Made by a program: the position numbers and the translations under genes. A model generated the notes under the pieces. It saw only the letters and a program-made list of their open reading frames with translations. It did no database searches and was not told the origin of the DNA. 51,813 nt of DNA from an uncultured Enterobacteriaceae bacterium (GTDB lineage Bacteria; Pseudomonadota; Gammaproteobacteria; Enterobacterales; Enterobacteriaceae), in NCBI GenBank assembly GCA_945271245.1, contig CALYPF010000004.1, positions 1 to 51,813 of the forward strand, given 5' to 3'. Below, piece by piece: positions 29,507-40,729 of the stretch (its first letter is position 1; each line of letters starts with the position of its first letter).

Positions 29507-30646
29507 ATGAAGAAAACCAAATTTAAATTAATGCCATTAGTGGCATCGTTAACCTTAATGAGTGGTTGCACGGTATTTCCAGGTAGCAATATCTCATTGC
29601 TTGGTAAAGATGTGATTAAACAGCAGGATTCGGATGTTTCTCTCAATCGAATGGTGAATGAATATCCGTTAACTCCGCGCCTGATTGAACAACTACGCCC
29701 ACGCCCGAATATCGCACAGCCTAACCAGAGTCTGGATGCGGATATTTCTCACTATGAATATCGGGTTGGCCCGGGGGATGTGTTGAATGTCACCGTCTGG
29801 GATCACCCTGAGTTAACCACACCGGCGGGGCAATACCGTAGCTCCAGCGATACCGGCAACTGGGTACAGGCCGATGGTACGGTATTTTATCCCTATATCG
29901 GTAAAGTGCGGGTGCAGGGGCAAACTTTGGCGCAAATTCGCCGCGACATTACCGGGCGCCTGGCCGCGTATATCGCGGACCCGCAGGTTGATGTGAATAT
30001 CGCCGCCTTCCGTTCCCAGAAAGCCTATATTTCGGGCCAGGTGCAAAAATCCGGCCAGCAGGCGATTACTAATGTCCCCCTCACCGTACTGGATGCGATT
30101 AACGCCGCGGGTGGGCTAACGGACAACGCCGACTGGCGCAATGTGGTGTTGACCCATAACGGGCGCGAACAGCGCATTTCGCTGCAGGCGCTGATGCAAA
30201 ACGGCGATTTAAGTCAGAACCGGCTGCTGTATCCGGGCGATATTTTGTTCGTGCCGCGCAATGACGACCTGAAAGTGTTTGTGATGGGCGAGGTGAAAAA
30301 ACAGAGCACGCTGAAGATGGACTTTAGCGGCATGACGCTTACCGAAGCGCTGGGCCAGGCGGAAGGCCTGGATCTCACAACCTCAAACGCTAGCGGTATT
30401 TTCGTGCTACGCCCATTGAAAGGGGATCGCAGCGGCAAGATAGCCAATATTTATCAGCTTGATATGTCCGATGCCACGTCGCTGGTGATGGCGACGGAAT
30501 TCCGCCTGCAGCCCTATGACGTGGTGTATGTCACCACCGCGCCGGTATCGCGCTGGAATCGTCTGGTCAGCCAACTGCTACCTACCATCAGCGGAATTCG
30601 ATACATGACCGATACGGCCGTGGATATTAAAAATAACGACTGGTAA
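29507..30646 (+). CDS. wza: Outer-membrane polysaccharide export lipoprotein Wza
   Basis: Wza forms the octameric channel through which colanic acid leaves the cell. It has 379 aa, identical in length to E. coli Wza. The signal peptide ends in the lipobox LMSG-C21. The PES domain ([20 protein letters not shown]) and two SLBB-type repeats follow, and the C-terminal amphipathic helix ([19 protein letters not shown]) makes the outer-membrane barrel. ATG 29507 is chosen because it gives the lipoprotein signal; an upstream frame extension would not. Confidence 0.97.
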   Translation: MKKTKFKLMPLVASLTLMSGCTVFPGSNISLLGKDVIKQQDSDVSLNRMVNEYPLTPRLIEQLRPRPNIAQPNQSLDADISHYEYRVGPGDVLNVTVWDHPELTTPAGQYRSSSDTGNWVQADGTVFYPYIGKVRVQGQTLAQIRRDITGRLAAYIADPQVDVNIAAFRSQKAYISGQVQKSGQQAITNVPLTVLDAINAAGGLTDNADWRNVVLTHNGREQRISLQALMQNGDLSQNRLLYPGDILFVPRNDDLKVFVMGEVKKQSTLKMDFSGMTLTEALGQAEGLDLTTSNASGIFVLRPLKGDRSGKIANIYQLDMSDATSLVMATEFRLQPYDVVYVTTAPVSRWNRLVSQLLPTISGIRYMTDTAVDIKNNDW

Positions 30647-30653
30647 AGCGCTT

Positions 30654-31097
30654 ATGTTCAATAAAATTTTAGTGGTTTGCGTGGGTAATATCTGCCGTTC
30701 GCCTACGGCGGAGCGCCTGTTAACGCATTATCACCCTGTCATTACGGTAGATTCGGCAGGGCTGGCGGCGCTGGCGGACAAAGAGGCGGATGCCACCGCC
30801 CGGGCGGTAGCTGCAGAGCACGGTCTGTCTCTGGATGGGCACCGCGCCCGTCAGTTAACCGGCAGTATGTGCCGTCGTTATGATCTGATTCTGACCATGG
30901 AAAAGCGCCATATCCAGACACTATGCGATATGGCGCCGGAAATGCGCGGCAAAGTCATGCTGTTTGGCCACTGGGATCGGGAACAAGAAATTCCGGATCC
31001 ATGGCGTAAAAGCCGCGAGGCGTTTGAAGCAGTGTACGGCCTTCTCGATAACGCTGCCCGCCAATGGGCGCAGGCACTGACAGCACAGCAGGGATAA
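30654..31097 (+). CDS. wzb: Low-molecular-weight protein tyrosine phosphatase Wzb
   Basis: Wzb dephosphorylates the tyrosine kinase Wzc, cycling the capsule assembly machine. It is 147 aa as in E. coli. The CX5R phosphate loop is C9-VGNIC-R15 and the general acid is D115 in IPDPW. It begins 7 nt after the wza stop and is followed by wzc after 2 nt. Confidence 0.97.
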   Translation: MFNKILVVCVGNICRSPTAERLLTHYHPVITVDSAGLAALADKEADATARAVAAEHGLSLDGHRARQLTGSMCRRYDLILTMEKRHIQTLCDMAPEMRGKVMLFGHWDREQEIPDPWRKSREAFEAVYGLLDNAARQWAQALTAQQG

Positions 31098-31099
31098 TC

Positions 31100-33250
31100 A
31101 TGACAGAACATGTACGACACTCTGAAGGCGGTGATGAAATCGATATTGGCCGCCTGATTGGCACCCTGGTGGAATCGCGCTGGTGGATTTTAGGGATTAC
31201 GGCGCTGTTTGCCGCCGCGGCCACGGTGTATGCCCTGTTCGCGACGCCTATCTACAGCGCCGATGCGCTGGTGCAAATCGAGCAGGATTCTAGCAGTTCC
31301 CTGGTACAGAATATTAACAGCGCGCTTAGCAACAAACCGCCGGCCGCGGACGCGGAAATACAATTGATTCAGTCGCGGCTGGTGCTGGGAAAAACCGTTG
31401 ACGATCTCGGGCTGGATATTGGCGTTGAGAAAGAGACGTTCCCAGTGCTGGGCGCCGGGTGGGAGCGCCTGATGGGGCGAGCGCATGAAAGCCTTAACGT
31501 AACGGCGTTTTCTGTGCCCGTTGGCATGGCCGGCGGCGGCTGGCACGTCAGGGTTATTGATTCCCGCCATTATGAATTAAGCAACGACGACGGATTCAGC
31601 GCGCGGGGGGAAACCGGAAAAACCCTGCACTACAGCGGCGTGAGCATGAATATTGACGCTATCCACGCCCGGGCAGGAAGCCAGTTTAGCGTTAGAAAAT
31701 ATTCAACGCTTGGCACGATCCGGTCGTTACAAAGCAATCTGGCGGTAGCGGAAAACGGCAAGGATACCGGCGTATTGACGCTGACTTTTACCGGCGAGGA
31801 TCGCAATAAAATTAAACAAATCCTGAATACCATCGCCCGTAATTATCAGCAGCAGAACGTTGAGCGCAAGTCCGCAGAGGCCTCGCACAGCCTGGCGTTT
31901 CTCGATAAACAACTGCCTGAAGTGCGCAGCGGGCTGGATGAAGCGGAAAATAAACTGAATGCGTATCGGCAGCAAAAAGACTCCGTTGATTTACCGCTGG
32001 AGGCTAAGTCGATTCTCGACTCCGTGGTCAATATTGATGCGCAGCTTAATGAACTGACGTTTAAAGAGGCTGAGATTTCTAAGCTGTACACCAAACGTCA
32101 CCCCGCCTATCGCACTCTGCTGGAAAAACGCCGGGCGCTGGAAGATGAAAAGCGGCAGTTGAATACCCGCATTTCCGATATGCCGCAAACGCAGCAGGAG
32201 ATTGTGCGTTTGACGCGGGACGTGGAGTCCGGCCAGCAGGTGTATATGCAGTTACTGAATAAACAGCAGGAACTGCGTATTACCGAGGCCAGTACCGTTG
32301 GCGATGTGCGTATCGTGGATTCTGCGATAACCCAGCCCGGCGCCGTGAAGCCCAAAACGGCGCTGATTATCGCCGGCAGCGTCATGCTGGGGTTTATTCT
32401 GGCGGTCGTCGGCGTATTACTTCGCTCACTGTTTAACCGTGGCATCGAAAGCACGCAGGTGCTTGAAGAAGCAGGCATTAGCGTGTACGCCAGCATCCCG
32501 CTCTCCGAGTGGCAAAAAGAGCGGGATACCGTCAAGGTAGTGAAAGGCGAGAAACGCACGAAGCAGAGCCAGCTACTGGCAATTGGCAACCCGACCGACC
32601 TGGCCATTGAGGCCATCCGCAGTCTGCGCACCAGCCTGCACTTCGCCATGATGCAGGCAAGCAACAATGTATTGATGCTATCGGGGGTAAGCCCGGCCAT
32701 CGGTAAAACGTTTGTATGCGCCAATCTGGCGGCGGTGATCAGTCAGACTAACAGACGCGTATTGCTGATCGACTGCGATATGCGTAAAGGCTATACCCAT
32801 GAACTTCTCGGTACTGCGAATAGCCACGGACTGTCGGGATTACTGGCAGGGCAGTGCGAAATAGGCGACTGCGTGCATAAAACGACTATCTCCGGTTTTG
32901 ATTTGGTGCCGCGCGGCCAGTTTCCACCCAATCCCTCTGAACTGCTGATGAGCGAAGGTTTTGCGGCGCTGGTGAACTGGGCGAGCGCCCACTATGACAT
33001 GGTGTTAATTGATACACCGCCGATTCTGGCGGTTACCGATGCGGCGGTGGTCGGACGCCTGGCCGGCACCACGCTGATGGTGGCGCGCTACGCGGAAAAT
33101 ACCCTCAAAGAAGTGGAAACCAGTCTCGGACGCTTTGCGCAGAACGGGATTACGGTACGCGGCGTTATCCTCAACTCCATTTTCCGACGTGCATCCAGCT
33201 ATCAGGATTACGGCTACTACGCCTATGAATATACATCGGAAAGCCATTGA
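31100..33250 (+). CDS. wzc: Tyrosine autokinase / chain-length regulator Wzc
   Basis: This 716-aa inner-membrane BY-kinase (720 in E. coli) controls polymerisation and export. The N-terminal Wzz domain lies between transmembrane helices near 31-48 and 421-441 and includes a long periplasmic coiled coil. The cytoplasmic kinase has Walker A SGVSPAIGKTF (528-538, K536), Walker A' LLIDCDMRKG (555-564) and Walker B VLIDTPP. The C-terminal tyrosine cluster (YQDYGYYAYEY, six Tyr) is the autophosphorylation site. The start is at ATG 31100, two bases past the wzb stop. Confidence 0.97.
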   Translation: MTEHVRHSEGGDEIDIGRLIGTLVESRWWILGITALFAAAATVYALFATPIYSADALVQIEQDSSSSLVQNINSALSNKPPAADAEIQLIQSRLVLGKTVDDLGLDIGVEKETFPVLGAGWERLMGRAHESLNVTAFSVPVGMAGGGWHVRVIDSRHYELSNDDGFSARGETGKTLHYSGVSMNIDAIHARAGSQFSVRKYSTLGTIRSLQSNLAVAENGKDTGVLTLTFTGEDRNKIKQILNTIARNYQQQNVERKSAEASHSLAFLDKQLPEVRSGLDEAENKLNAYRQQKDSVDLPLEAKSILDSVVNIDAQLNELTFKEAEISKLYTKRHPAYRTLLEKRRALEDEKRQLNTRISDMPQTQQEIVRLTRDVESGQQVYMQLLNKQQELRITEASTVGDVRIVDSAITQPGAVKPKTALIIAGSVMLGFILAVVGVLLRSLFNRGIESTQVLEEAGISVYASIPLSEWQKERDTVKVVKGEKRTKQSQLLAIGNPTDLAIEAIRSLRTSLHFAMMQASNNVLMLSGVSPAIGKTFVCANLAAVISQTNRRVLLIDCDMRKGYTHELLGTANSHGLSGLLAGQCEIGDCVHKTTISGFDLVPRGQFPPNPSELLMSEGFAALVNWASAHYDMVLIDTPPILAVTDAAVVGRLAGTTLMVARYAENTLKEVETSLGRFAQNGITVRGVILNSIFRRASSYQDYGYYAYEYTSESH

Positions 33251-33325
33251 TAACTCAGCGCTGCTTTGGGCCGCGCCGGGCATCTATCTTCCGGATTCTG
33301 TTGCCAACATCGGGGACGTTACTCT

Positions 33326-34171
33326 ATGAGCGCTCATGACCGCCCTCTGGTTTCTATTTATATGCCGACGTGGAATCGTCAGCAGCTTGCGATACGCGCA
33401 ATTAAATCGGTATTGCGCCAAGTCTATGATAAATGGGAATTATTTATTGTAGATGACTGTTCCTCTGAGTATGCGCAACTGGCGCAATTCGTTGAACGGC
33501 TCGCCGATCCCCGCGTGCGCTATGTGCATAATGCGGTAAATACCGGCGCCTGTGCGGTGCGCAACCAGGCGATCCGCGCTGCGCGCGGCGAATATAATAC
33601 CGGCATTGACGATGACGACGAATGGACGCCGTACCGGCTGTCGCGATTTCTGGAAAACCGGCAGCATCTCGAAAAGCACGCGTTTTTGTACGCCAACGAT
33701 TATGTGTGTGAAGGGCAGGTCTACGCGCAGCCCGCCAGTTTGCCGCTTTATCCCAAATCCACCTGGTCGCGCAAACTGTTTTTTAAGCGAAATATCGTCG
33801 GTAACCAGGTGTTCAGCTACGCGTGGCGCTTTCAGGCCGTGCTATTTGATGAAACGCTGAAGGCCGCGCAGGACTATGACATTTTCCTGCGCATGGTGTG
33901 CGAATTCGGCGAGCCGTGGAAACTGGAAGATGCGACGCAGATTTTACATATCAATCACGGCGAAATGCAGATAACCACCTCGCCTAAAAAATTTGCCGGT
34001 TATTTCCACTTCTACCGCAAGCATAAAGAGAAATTCGATCGGGCCAGTAAGAAATATCAGCTCTTTACGCTGTACCAAATTCGCAATAAGCCTATGAACC
34101 TGCGCACTAAGATGACGCTGTTAACGCTGCGCAACGCGAAACGGCTGGTTAACGGGCTGCGGGGGAAATGA
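33326..34171 (+). CDS. wcaA: Colanic acid glycosyltransferase WcaA (GT2)
   Basis: This 281-aa family-2 glycosyltransferase (279 in E. coli) builds the colanic acid repeat unit on the inner membrane's cytoplasmic face. The SIYMPTWNR start, the FIVDDCS acidic pair and the metal-binding TGIDDDDEW motif are typical of GT-A enzymes. An upstream frame extension before ATG 33326 is rejected because the conserved N-terminus starts there. The stop overlaps wcaB by 4 nt (ATGA). Confidence 0.94.
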   Translation: MSAHDRPLVSIYMPTWNRQQLAIRAIKSVLRQVYDKWELFIVDDCSSEYAQLAQFVERLADPRVRYVHNAVNTGACAVRNQAIRAARGEYNTGIDDDDEWTPYRLSRFLENRQHLEKHAFLYANDYVCEGQVYAQPASLPLYPKSTWSRKLFFKRNIVGNQVFSYAWRFQAVLFDETLKAAQDYDIFLRMVCEFGEPWKLEDATQILHINHGEMQITTSPKKFAGYFHFYRKHKEKFDRASKKYQLFTLYQIRNKPMNLRTKMTLLTLRNAKRLVNGLRGK

Positions 34172-34662
34172 TGCTGCTGGAAGATTTTCGCGCCAATGGC
34201 TGGAGCCTGCGACCGTGCTGCATGGTTTTTGCCTATCGGGTTGCGCATTTTTGCTCGGTGCAGCGTAAAAAATGGCGCATCAATAATCTGTGGGCCGCGC
34301 CGCTACTTGTGCTGTACCGGCTGGTCACGGAGTGCCTGTTTGGCTATGAAATCCAGGCCGCTGCCACGATTGGGCGGCGCTTCACCGTGCATCACGGCTA
34401 CGGGGTGGTGATTAATAAAAATGTGGTGGCGGGGGACGATTTTGTGATTCGCCACGGCGTGACTATCGGCAATCGCGGCGCGGATTCGCTGGCCTGCCCG
34501 CGGATTGGGCACGGGGTGGAGCTGGGCGCCGGCGCCATTCTTATCGGTGATATCACCATCGGCCATCGCGTCACGATAGGCGCCGGAAGCGTGGTGCTGG
34601 ACAGCGTGCCGGATAATGCGCTGGTCACCGGGCCTAAGGCGCAGATAAAGGTGATTCGATGA
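34168..34662 (+). CDS. wcaB: Colanic acid acetyltransferase WcaB
   Basis: This 164-aa hexapeptide-repeat (left-handed beta-helix) acyltransferase (162 in E. coli) resembles serine acetyltransferases. The FTVHHGYGVVINKNVVAGDD and IRHGVTIGNRG segments carry the catalytic His, and GAILIGDITIGHRVTIGAGS shows the repeats. It is thought to O-acetylate a sugar of the repeat unit. It overlaps wcaA and wcaC by 4 nt at each end, indicating coupled translation. Confidence 0.94.
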   Translation: MMLLEDFRANGWSLRPCCMVFAYRVAHFCSVQRKKWRINNLWAAPLLVLYRLVTECLFGYEIQAAATIGRRFTVHHGYGVVINKNVVAGDDFVIRHGVTIGNRGADSLACPRIGHGVELGAGAILIGDITIGHRVTIGAGSVVLDSVPDNALVTGPKAQIKVIR

Positions 34663-35876
34663 ACGTGCTGCAATTTAATGTACGGCTGGCGGAGGGCGGT
34701 GCCGCGGGCGTGGCGCTGGATTTACATCAGCGCGCCTTACGCCAGGGTATCCGGTCTCGTTTCATTTACGGGTACGGTAAAGGGGGCAAGCAAAGCGAAA
34801 GCCACGCGCGTATTTCCCACGTGGAAAAGCATACGCCGCGTTTCACCGCGATGATGAATATGGCGCTGTTTCGGGTCGTCAACCGCGATCTGTTTGGTCA
34901 CCTCAACGCCCTTTACCCGCAGATCATTGCAGCGCAGGGGCCGGTGGCGTTGCACTTTCATGTTTTGCACAGCTATTGGCTCAGTTTTAAGAGCGTGGTG
35001 CGATTTTGCCAGCGGGTGAAGCGCGCGCGCCCGGATGCGGTACTGGTGTGGACTCTGCACGACCACTGGAGCGTGACCGGGCGCTGCGCGTTTACCGACG
35101 GCTGCGAGGGCTGGCGCGATGGCTGTAAAAAGTGCCCTTCGCTGGATAATTATCCGCCGGTGAAAATTGACCGCGCCGTGCGCGAGGTCGCGCCGAAGCG
35201 GGCGCTGTTTCGCCAGCTGCTGGCGCTCGACTGCCGCTTTATCTCCCCCAGCCAGCACGTGGCGGCGGCGTTCAATTTGCTCTACGGCGCAGGGCGCTGT
35301 GAGGTGATTAATAACGGCGTTGATATCTCCACCGAAGCGATTTTGTCAACGCTCCCTGAGCGTGAAGCTGAGGGGCAGCGGCCTAAAATCGCCGTTGTGG
35401 CGCACGACCTGCGCTACGACGGGAAAACTGACCAGCGGCTGGTGCGTGAAATTATCGCCCTCGGCGAGCGTGTAGAGGTGCATACCTTTGGGAAAAGCTC
35501 GCCCTTTAGCGGCGACAACGTGGTTAATCACGGGTTTATTACCGATAAGCAGGCGCTGATGAGCCGACTCAATCAAATGGATTCGCTGCTGTTTAGCTCG
35601 CGGGTAGACAACTACCCGCTGATTTTATGCGAGGCGCTGTCTATCGGCGTGCCGGTGATTGCCACGCACAGCGACGCGGCGCGGGAGGTGTTGGCGAAAA
35701 CCGGTGGCAAAACCTGCGGCGCTGCGCAGGCGGTGGCCTGGGCACAGCTCCCTAAATCACGGCTCGCGGATGCCATCTTTGGCCGCAGTCTGGCGAGTTT
35801 TAAGGCGCAGGCGCGCGAAGCCTATAGTGGACAACAGATGCTGGAGGAGTATGTCAGGTTCTATCAGGGTCTGTAG
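34659..35876 (+). CDS. wcaC: Colanic acid glycosyltransferase WcaC (GT4)
   Basis: This 405-aa protein is the same length as E. coli WcaC. It has a GT-B fold of family GT4: an N-terminal Rossmann half with a Cys-rich patch (GRCAFTDGCEGWRDGCKKCPS), and a C-terminal half with the donor-site DNYPLILCEALSIGVPVIAT where the EX7E-type glutamate lies. It would add a sugar to the colanic acid repeat. It overlaps wcaB by 4 nt and wcaD by 26 nt. Confidence 0.94.
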   Translation: MNVLQFNVRLAEGGAAGVALDLHQRALRQGIRSRFIYGYGKGGKQSESHARISHVEKHTPRFTAMMNMALFRVVNRDLFGHLNALYPQIIAAQGPVALHFHVLHSYWLSFKSVVRFCQRVKRARPDAVLVWTLHDHWSVTGRCAFTDGCEGWRDGCKKCPSLDNYPPVKIDRAVREVAPKRALFRQLLALDCRFISPSQHVAAAFNLLYGAGRCEVINNGVDISTEAILSTLPEREAEGQRPKIAVVAHDLRYDGKTDQRLVREIIALGERVEVHTFGKSSPFSGDNVVNHGFITDKQALMSRLNQMDSLLFSSRVDNYPLILCEALSIGVPVIATHSDAAREVLAKTGGKTCGAAQAVAWAQLPKSRLADAIFGRSLASFKAQAREAYSGQQMLEEYVRFYQGL

Positions 35877-37074
35877 CTATCTGCTGCTGCCGCTTATTTA
35901 TCTGTTGGTCAACGTAGAAATTGTTTCGCTGGGCGGAAGCTTCCCCGTCACGGTGGTCACTTTTTTACCGCTTATTTTACTGCTATTTACTGCGCGTATT
36001 AGCCTGAAAAAGCTGATGATTGCGCTAGGAATAGGGTTAGCGCTGACGCTGTTTAACTATGTATTTGGTCAGTCGCTGGATACCAGTAAGTATGTGACCT
36101 CGACAATGCTATTCGTGTATATCGTCATTATTATTGGTATGACCTGGAGTATTCGCTTTAAAACCATCTCGCCGCGAAATTATAAAAAAATACTGCGCGC
36201 ATTTTATCTGGTGACGGGCATTATCGTTTTGCTGGCCGGATTAGAAATGGCGGAGATTATACTAACTGGCGGAAGCCGGCTGATTGAGAAAATTTCTGGA
36301 TTGCTGATTTACAGTAATAGCTATGTACTGAATTTTATTAAATTCGGCGGGAAAAGAACTACCGCGCTTTATTTTGAGCCCGCTTTTTTTGCTCTGGCAT
36401 TAATCTCAATTTGGCTGTGTATAAAACAGTTTGGCATCAAAACTCCAAAGGCTGATGCTATGATTCTGGTTGGGATTATTCTTTCCGGGTCATTCTCTGG
36501 GGTTATGACGTTTATTCTGTTCTATCTGCTGGAATGGGGGTTTCAATATTTAAATAAACGCGCATTGAAGAAGAGATTGCCGCTGGCGATTATCTCATTA
36601 ACCGTATTTATTATTGGGTTAATGGTAGCGTTTCCCTATATTTCAGCGCGAATTGGAGATTTAGGTACCGAAGGGTCGTCTTCCTATTATCGCATTATTG
36701 GCCCATTAGTGATGGTTGGATATTCCTTGACTCATATTGACGGTGTGGTTCGTTTCGGCTCTCTTTACGAATATGTGGCATCATTCGGAATCTTTAACGG
36801 TGCTAATGTCGGAAAAACCATAGACAATGGCCTTTACTTGTTAATTATTTATTTTTCATGGTTTGCGGTGTTGTTAACAGGCTGGTATTTGGTGCGGGTG
36901 GTAAAAATGGCGCGCGGCGCTTTTGGTAATAACCAGAACTTTCGTGTGCAGTTATGGCTGTTTACCCCGATTTCACTTTTTTTCACCGGATCGATATTTA
37001 GCCCCGAATACGCATTCCTGATTGTCTGTCCGTTTATTTTGCGTAAAGCATTAAAAATAACGGATTCACTGTGA
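35851..37074 (+). CDS. wcaD: Colanic acid polymerase WcaD
   Basis: This 407-aa polytopic membrane protein (405 in E. coli) is the Wzy-type polymerase that joins colanic acid repeat units in the periplasm. About ten hydrophobic segments are visible, with a conserved core including [21 protein letters not shown] chose ATG 35851 inside the end of wcaC, with GGAGG just upstream, because it gives [20 protein letters not shown] as in E. coli. It is AT-richer than neighbouring genes, which is common for polymerases of this kind. Confidence 0.93.
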   Translation: MSGSIRVCSYLLLPLIYLLVNVEIVSLGGSFPVTVVTFLPLILLLFTARISLKKLMIALGIGLALTLFNYVFGQSLDTSKYVTSTMLFVYIVIIIGMTWSIRFKTISPRNYKKILRAFYLVTGIIVLLAGLEMAEIILTGGSRLIEKISGLLIYSNSYVLNFIKFGGKRTTALYFEPAFFALALISIWLCIKQFGIKTPKADAMILVGIILSGSFSGVMTFILFYLLEWGFQYLNKRALKKRLPLAIISLTVFIIGLMVAFPYISARIGDLGTEGSSSYYRIIGPLVMVGYSLTHIDGVVRFGSLYEYVASFGIFNGANVGKTIDNGLYLLIIYFSWFAVLLTGWYLVRVVKMARGAFGNNQNFRVQLWLFTPISLFFTGSIFSPEYAFLIVCPFILRKALKITDSL

Positions 37075-37082
37075 GGCCAAAT

Positions 37083-37835
37083 ATGGTTTTGTTGAGTGTG
37101 ATTACCGTCGCCTGGAATAATTATGACGGGGTGGTAAAAACCTGGCAGTCGCTGGCCAATCTCGCGCTGGCGGAGCATATTGATTTTGAGTGGATAGTTA
37201 TCGATGGCGGCTCGCAGGACGGCACCGCAGAGTTCCTGGCCGCGCACGCCGGGGAGTATGGACTGCGTTTTGTCAGCGAGCGGGACAGCGGCCTTTACGA
37301 CGCAATGAATAAAGGTATCGCCATGGCAAACGGACGTTATGCTATTTTTCTAAATTCCGGCGATATTTTTCATACGGAAATAACCGAAGCCACTCGCTAT
37401 TTAGCTCGGCAAAAAAATAATGAAGCAATGTATATTGGCGATGCGCTACTCGACTTTGGCGGCGGGCATAAAATACGCCGCAGCGCAAAGCGCGGCTGGT
37501 ATATTTATCACAGTCTTCCCGCCAGCCATCAGGCGATATTCTTCCCGGTTTCAGGCCTGAAGAAATATCCCTATGACTTACAGTATAAGGTGTCTTCTGA
37601 TTATGCGCTGGCGGCAAAAATGTATAAAGCTGGCTATTCATTTAAGCGCCTGCCGGGCCTGGTGTCTGAATTTTCAATGGGCGGGATTTCCACTTCAAAT
37701 AATTATGAGCTGTGTCGGGATGCGAAAAAAGTTCAGCGAAAAATATTACGTATTCCCGGTTTCTTAGTGGAAATTTCATACCAGTTACGACTGCGAACAA
37801 CAAATAAAGCAAAGGCCTTATACAATAAGGCGTAA
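37083..37835 (+). CDS. wcaE: Colanic acid glycosyltransferase WcaE (GT2)
   Basis: This 250-aa GT2 enzyme (248 in E. coli) shows [11 protein letters not shown] as the nucleotide-binding acidic motif and IFLNSGDIF in place of the DXD region. [20 protein letters not shown] is highly conserved with E. coli. ATG 37083 has GAGG seven bases upstream; a GTG at 37071 overlapping the wcaD stop would add four residues and is possible. The role is addition of one sugar of the repeat unit. Confidence 0.94.
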   Translation: MVLLSVITVAWNNYDGVVKTWQSLANLALAEHIDFEWIVIDGGSQDGTAEFLAAHAGEYGLRFVSERDSGLYDAMNKGIAMANGRYAIFLNSGDIFHTEITEATRYLARQKNNEAMYIGDALLDFGGGHKIRRSAKRGWYIYHSLPASHQAIFFPVSGLKKYPYDLQYKVSSDYALAAKMYKAGYSFKRLPGLVSEFSMGGISTSNNYELCRDAKKVQRKILRIPGFLVEISYQLRLRTTNKAKALYNKA

Positions 37836-37857
37836 TGACTATACGGCAGGAATAACA

Positions 37858-38430
37858 ATGCAGGAATTAAATGGTTTCTCGGTGCCGAAAGGCTTTCGGG
37901 GCGGGCACCCTATTAAAGTACAACTGTGGTGGGCGGTACAGGCAACCTTATTTTCCTGGTCTCCTCAACTATTTTACCGCTGGAGGGTTTTTTTATTACG
38001 GTTATTTGGGGCTCGTATTGGCAAAGGCGTAATTATTCGTCCGTCGGTAAAAATTACCTATCCGTGGAAATTAACCATTGGCGATTATGCCTGGGTTGGA
38101 GATGACGCGGTGTTATATACGCTGGGCGATATTGTTATTGGTGCAAATTCAGTGGTATCGCAGAAATGTTATTTATGCACCGGCAGCCATGACTATTTAC
38201 AGCGCCATTTTGATATTACCGCTGCGCCGGTGATTATCGGTGAGAAATGCTGGCTGGCTACGGATGTGTTTGTCGCGCCGGGCGTCAGTATCGGCAACTT
38301 TACGGTAGTAGGCGCGCGCAGCAGCGTATTTGCTTCGCTGCCGGAAAATAGCCTGTGCCGCGGCAATCCGGCGCGGCCATACCGGGCGCGCAGCGCACTC
38401 GCGCCGCAACCCGCTATCAATCGAGCCTGA
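37858..38430 (+). CDS. wcaF: Colanic acid acetyltransferase WcaF
   Basis: This 190-aa hexapeptide acyltransferase (182 in E. coli) is of the NodL/LacA type. The left-handed helix repeats run from IGKGVIIRPSVKITYPWKLT through to ISIGNFTVVGARSSVFASLP. The catalytic His lies in LCTGSHDY. It is thought to acetylate colanic acid. It is followed by 208 nt without a gene (38431-38638) before gmd, the longest gap in the first half of the operon. Confidence 0.94.
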   Translation: MQELNGFSVPKGFRGGHPIKVQLWWAVQATLFSWSPQLFYRWRVFLLRLFGARIGKGVIIRPSVKITYPWKLTIGDYAWVGDDAVLYTLGDIVIGANSVVSQKCYLCTGSHDYLQRHFDITAAPVIIGEKCWLATDVFVAPGVSIGNFTVVGARSSVFASLPENSLCRGNPARPYRARSALAPQPAINRA

Positions 38431-38638
38431 TACCAGCAATACCCCCCGCGGCGCTCACGCCCGGGATGGGAAGGATTCACTGCGGTGGATCTGTGGCGCG
38501 CAGGCGCTTCCCGCTACGAGGCCAGGTACGGCCGGCAGCGTGCGCTGGTAAAGCCGCGCGTTCACGCCAGAGAGGATGGCTTTTACGGTTAATGCGTCAC
38601 CCTCGGGGACAATCGGATTTAACAGAGGAAAAGCAAAC

Positions 38639-39760
38639 ATGAGTAAAGTGGCTCTCATCACGGGCGTAACCGGGCAGGATGGTTCTTATCTGGCGGAGTT
38701 TCTGCTGGAAAAGGGGTATGAAGTCCACGGCATTAAACGCCGCGCTTCTTCGTTTAACACCGAGCGGGTAGATCATATTTATCAGGACCCGCATGCCAGC
38801 AACCCAAGGTTCCATTTGCACTATGGCGATCTGACGGATTCCTCTAACCTGACCCGCATTTTGCAGGAAGTGCAGCCGGATGAAGTCTATAACCTCGGCG
38901 CGATGAGTCACGTCGCGGTGTCGTTTGAGTCGCCGGAATACACGGCGGACGTTGATGCAATGGGCACCCTGCGCCTGCTGGAGGCGATTCGCTTCCTCGG
39001 GCTCGAAAAGAAAACCCGCTTTTATCAAGCGTCCACTTCTGAGCTGTACGGGCTGGTACAGGAAATTCCACAAAAAGAGAGCACGCCGTTTTATCCGCGC
39101 TCGCCGTATGCCGTGGCAAAGCTTTATGCCTACTGGATAACCGTCAACTATCGCGAATCCTACGGCATGTATGCCTGTAACGGCATACTTTTCAACCATG
39201 AGTCTCCGCGTCGCGGGGAAACTTTTGTAACGCGTAAAATCACGCGCGGCATCGCCAATATCGCTCAGGGGCTGGAGAAGCGTTTATACCTGGGCAATAT
39301 GGACTCCCTGCGCGACTGGGGGCACGCGAAAGATTACGTAAAAATGCAGTGGATGATGCTGCAGCAAGAGCAGCCTGACGATTTTGTTATCGCCACCGGC
39401 GTGCAGTATTCGGTGCGTCAGTTCGTATCGATGGCAGCGGCGCAGTTGGGGATTAAGCTGCGCTTTGAAGGTACCGGCGTCGATGAAAAAGGCATTGTGG
39501 TATCGGTAACCGGACACGATGCGCCTGGCGTTCGCCCGGGGGACGTTATCGTTGCCGTCGACCCGCGCTACTTCAGGCCTGCCGAGGTAGAAACGCTGCT
39601 CGGCTGCCCGGATAAAGCGCATCAAAAACTGGGCTGGAAGCCGGAAATTACGCTGCAGGAAATGGTCTCGGAAATGGTCGCGCACGATCTTGAAGCGGCG
39701 AAAAAGCACTCGCTGCTGAAGTCTCACGGCTACGAGGTAGCCATCGCGCTGGAGTCCTGA
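38639..39760 (+). CDS. gmd: GDP-mannose 4,6-dehydratase
   Basis: Gmd converts GDP-mannose to GDP-4-keto-6-deoxymannose, the first step to GDP-fucose. It is 373 aa, equal to E. coli Gmd. The NADP-binding [10 protein letters not shown] is at 9-18; catalytic T133 and E135 are in STSELYG, and Y157 and K161 in [15 protein letters not shown] 38639 has an AGAGGA ribosome site; an in-frame extension upstream is rejected. It is directly followed by fcl. Confidence 0.97.
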   Translation: MSKVALITGVTGQDGSYLAEFLLEKGYEVHGIKRRASSFNTERVDHIYQDPHASNPRFHLHYGDLTDSSNLTRILQEVQPDEVYNLGAMSHVAVSFESPEYTADVDAMGTLRLLEAIRFLGLEKKTRFYQASTSELYGLVQEIPQKESTPFYPRSPYAVAKLYAYWITVNYRESYGMYACNGILFNHESPRRGETFVTRKITRGIANIAQGLEKRLYLGNMDSLRDWGHAKDYVKMQWMMLQQEQPDDFVIATGVQYSVRQFVSMAAAQLGIKLRFEGTGVDEKGIVVSVTGHDAPGVRPGDVIVAVDPRYFRPAEVETLLGCPDKAHQKLGWKPEITLQEMVSEMVAHDLEAAKKHSLLKSHGYEVAIALES

Positions 39761-39761
39761 G

Positions 39762-40727
39762 ATGAGCAAGCAACGTATTTTTGTCGCGGGTCACCGCGGC
39801 ATGGTGGGTTCCGCGCTGGTGCGCCAGCTTGCGCAGCGCGATGACGTTGAGCTGCTGTTACGCACCCGGGAGCAGCTAAACCTGCTGGATGCGCGCGCGG
39901 TGCAGGCATTTTTCGAGCAAACCCGCCCGGACAGCGTCTATCTGGCGGCGGCCAAAGTGGGCGGCATTATTGCTAACCAGAGTTATCCGGCCGATTTCAT
40001 CTATGAAAATATGATGATTGAAAGCAACGTTATCCACGCGGCGCACGCTAATAACGTGAATAAGCTGCTGTTTCTCGGGTCATCGTGTATTTATCCGAAA
40101 CTGGCGCCGCAGCCGATCAAAGAGCAGGCGCTGCTGACCGGCGCGCTGGAGCCGACTAACGAGCCGTATGCGGTGGCGAAAATCGCTGGCATTAAACTCT
40201 GTGAATCTTATAACCGCCAGCACGGCCGCGACTATCGCTCGGTTATGCCGACCAATTTATACGGCCCTGAAGATAACTTTCATCCGGATAACTCCCACGT
40301 GATCCCGGCCCTGCTGCGCCGTTTTCACGATGCGGCGCAGCAAAATGCGCCGGAGGTGGTGGTGTGGGGCAGCGGTACGCCCATGCGGGAGTTTCTGCAC
40401 GTGGATGATATGGCGGCCGCCAGCATCCACGTGATGGAGCTGGACAAAGAGGTGTGGGAAGACCATACCGAGCCGATGTTATCGCATATTAATGTGGGTA
40501 CCGGCACGGACTGCACGATTCGCGAGCTGGCGCAGACCGTGGCGCAGGTAGTGGGCTATCGCGGTCGCGTGGTGTTTGATGCCAGCAAGCCGGACGGAAC
40601 GCCGCGCAAGCTGCTGGACGTCACCCGTTTGCACGCCTTCGGCTGGTATCACGAAGTCGGGCTGGAGCAGGGGCTGGCCAGTACCTGGCAGTGGTTCCTG
40701 AATAACCAGCGCCGGTTTCGGAGGTAA
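39762..40727 (+). CDS. fcl: GDP-L-fucose synthase Fcl (WcaG)
   Basis: This epimerase-reductase turns the product of Gmd into GDP-L-fucose. It has 321 aa as in E. coli. The Rossmann motif [10 protein letters not shown] is at 10-19, S107-SC in FLGSSCIYP, and the catalytic Y136/K140 in [10 protein letters not shown]. It lies 1 nt after the gmd stop and 2 nt before gmm. Confidence 0.97.
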   Translation: MSKQRIFVAGHRGMVGSALVRQLAQRDDVELLLRTREQLNLLDARAVQAFFEQTRPDSVYLAAAKVGGIIANQSYPADFIYENMMIESNVIHAAHANNVNKLLFLGSSCIYPKLAPQPIKEQALLTGALEPTNEPYAVAKIAGIKLCESYNRQHGRDYRSVMPTNLYGPEDNFHPDNSHVIPALLRRFHDAAQQNAPEVVVWGSGTPMREFLHVDDMAAASIHVMELDKEVWEDHTEPMLSHINVGTGTDCTIRELAQTVAQVVGYRGRVVFDASKPDGTPRKLLDVTRLHAFGWYHEVGLEQGLASTWQWFLNNQRRFRR

Positions 40728-40729
40728 TC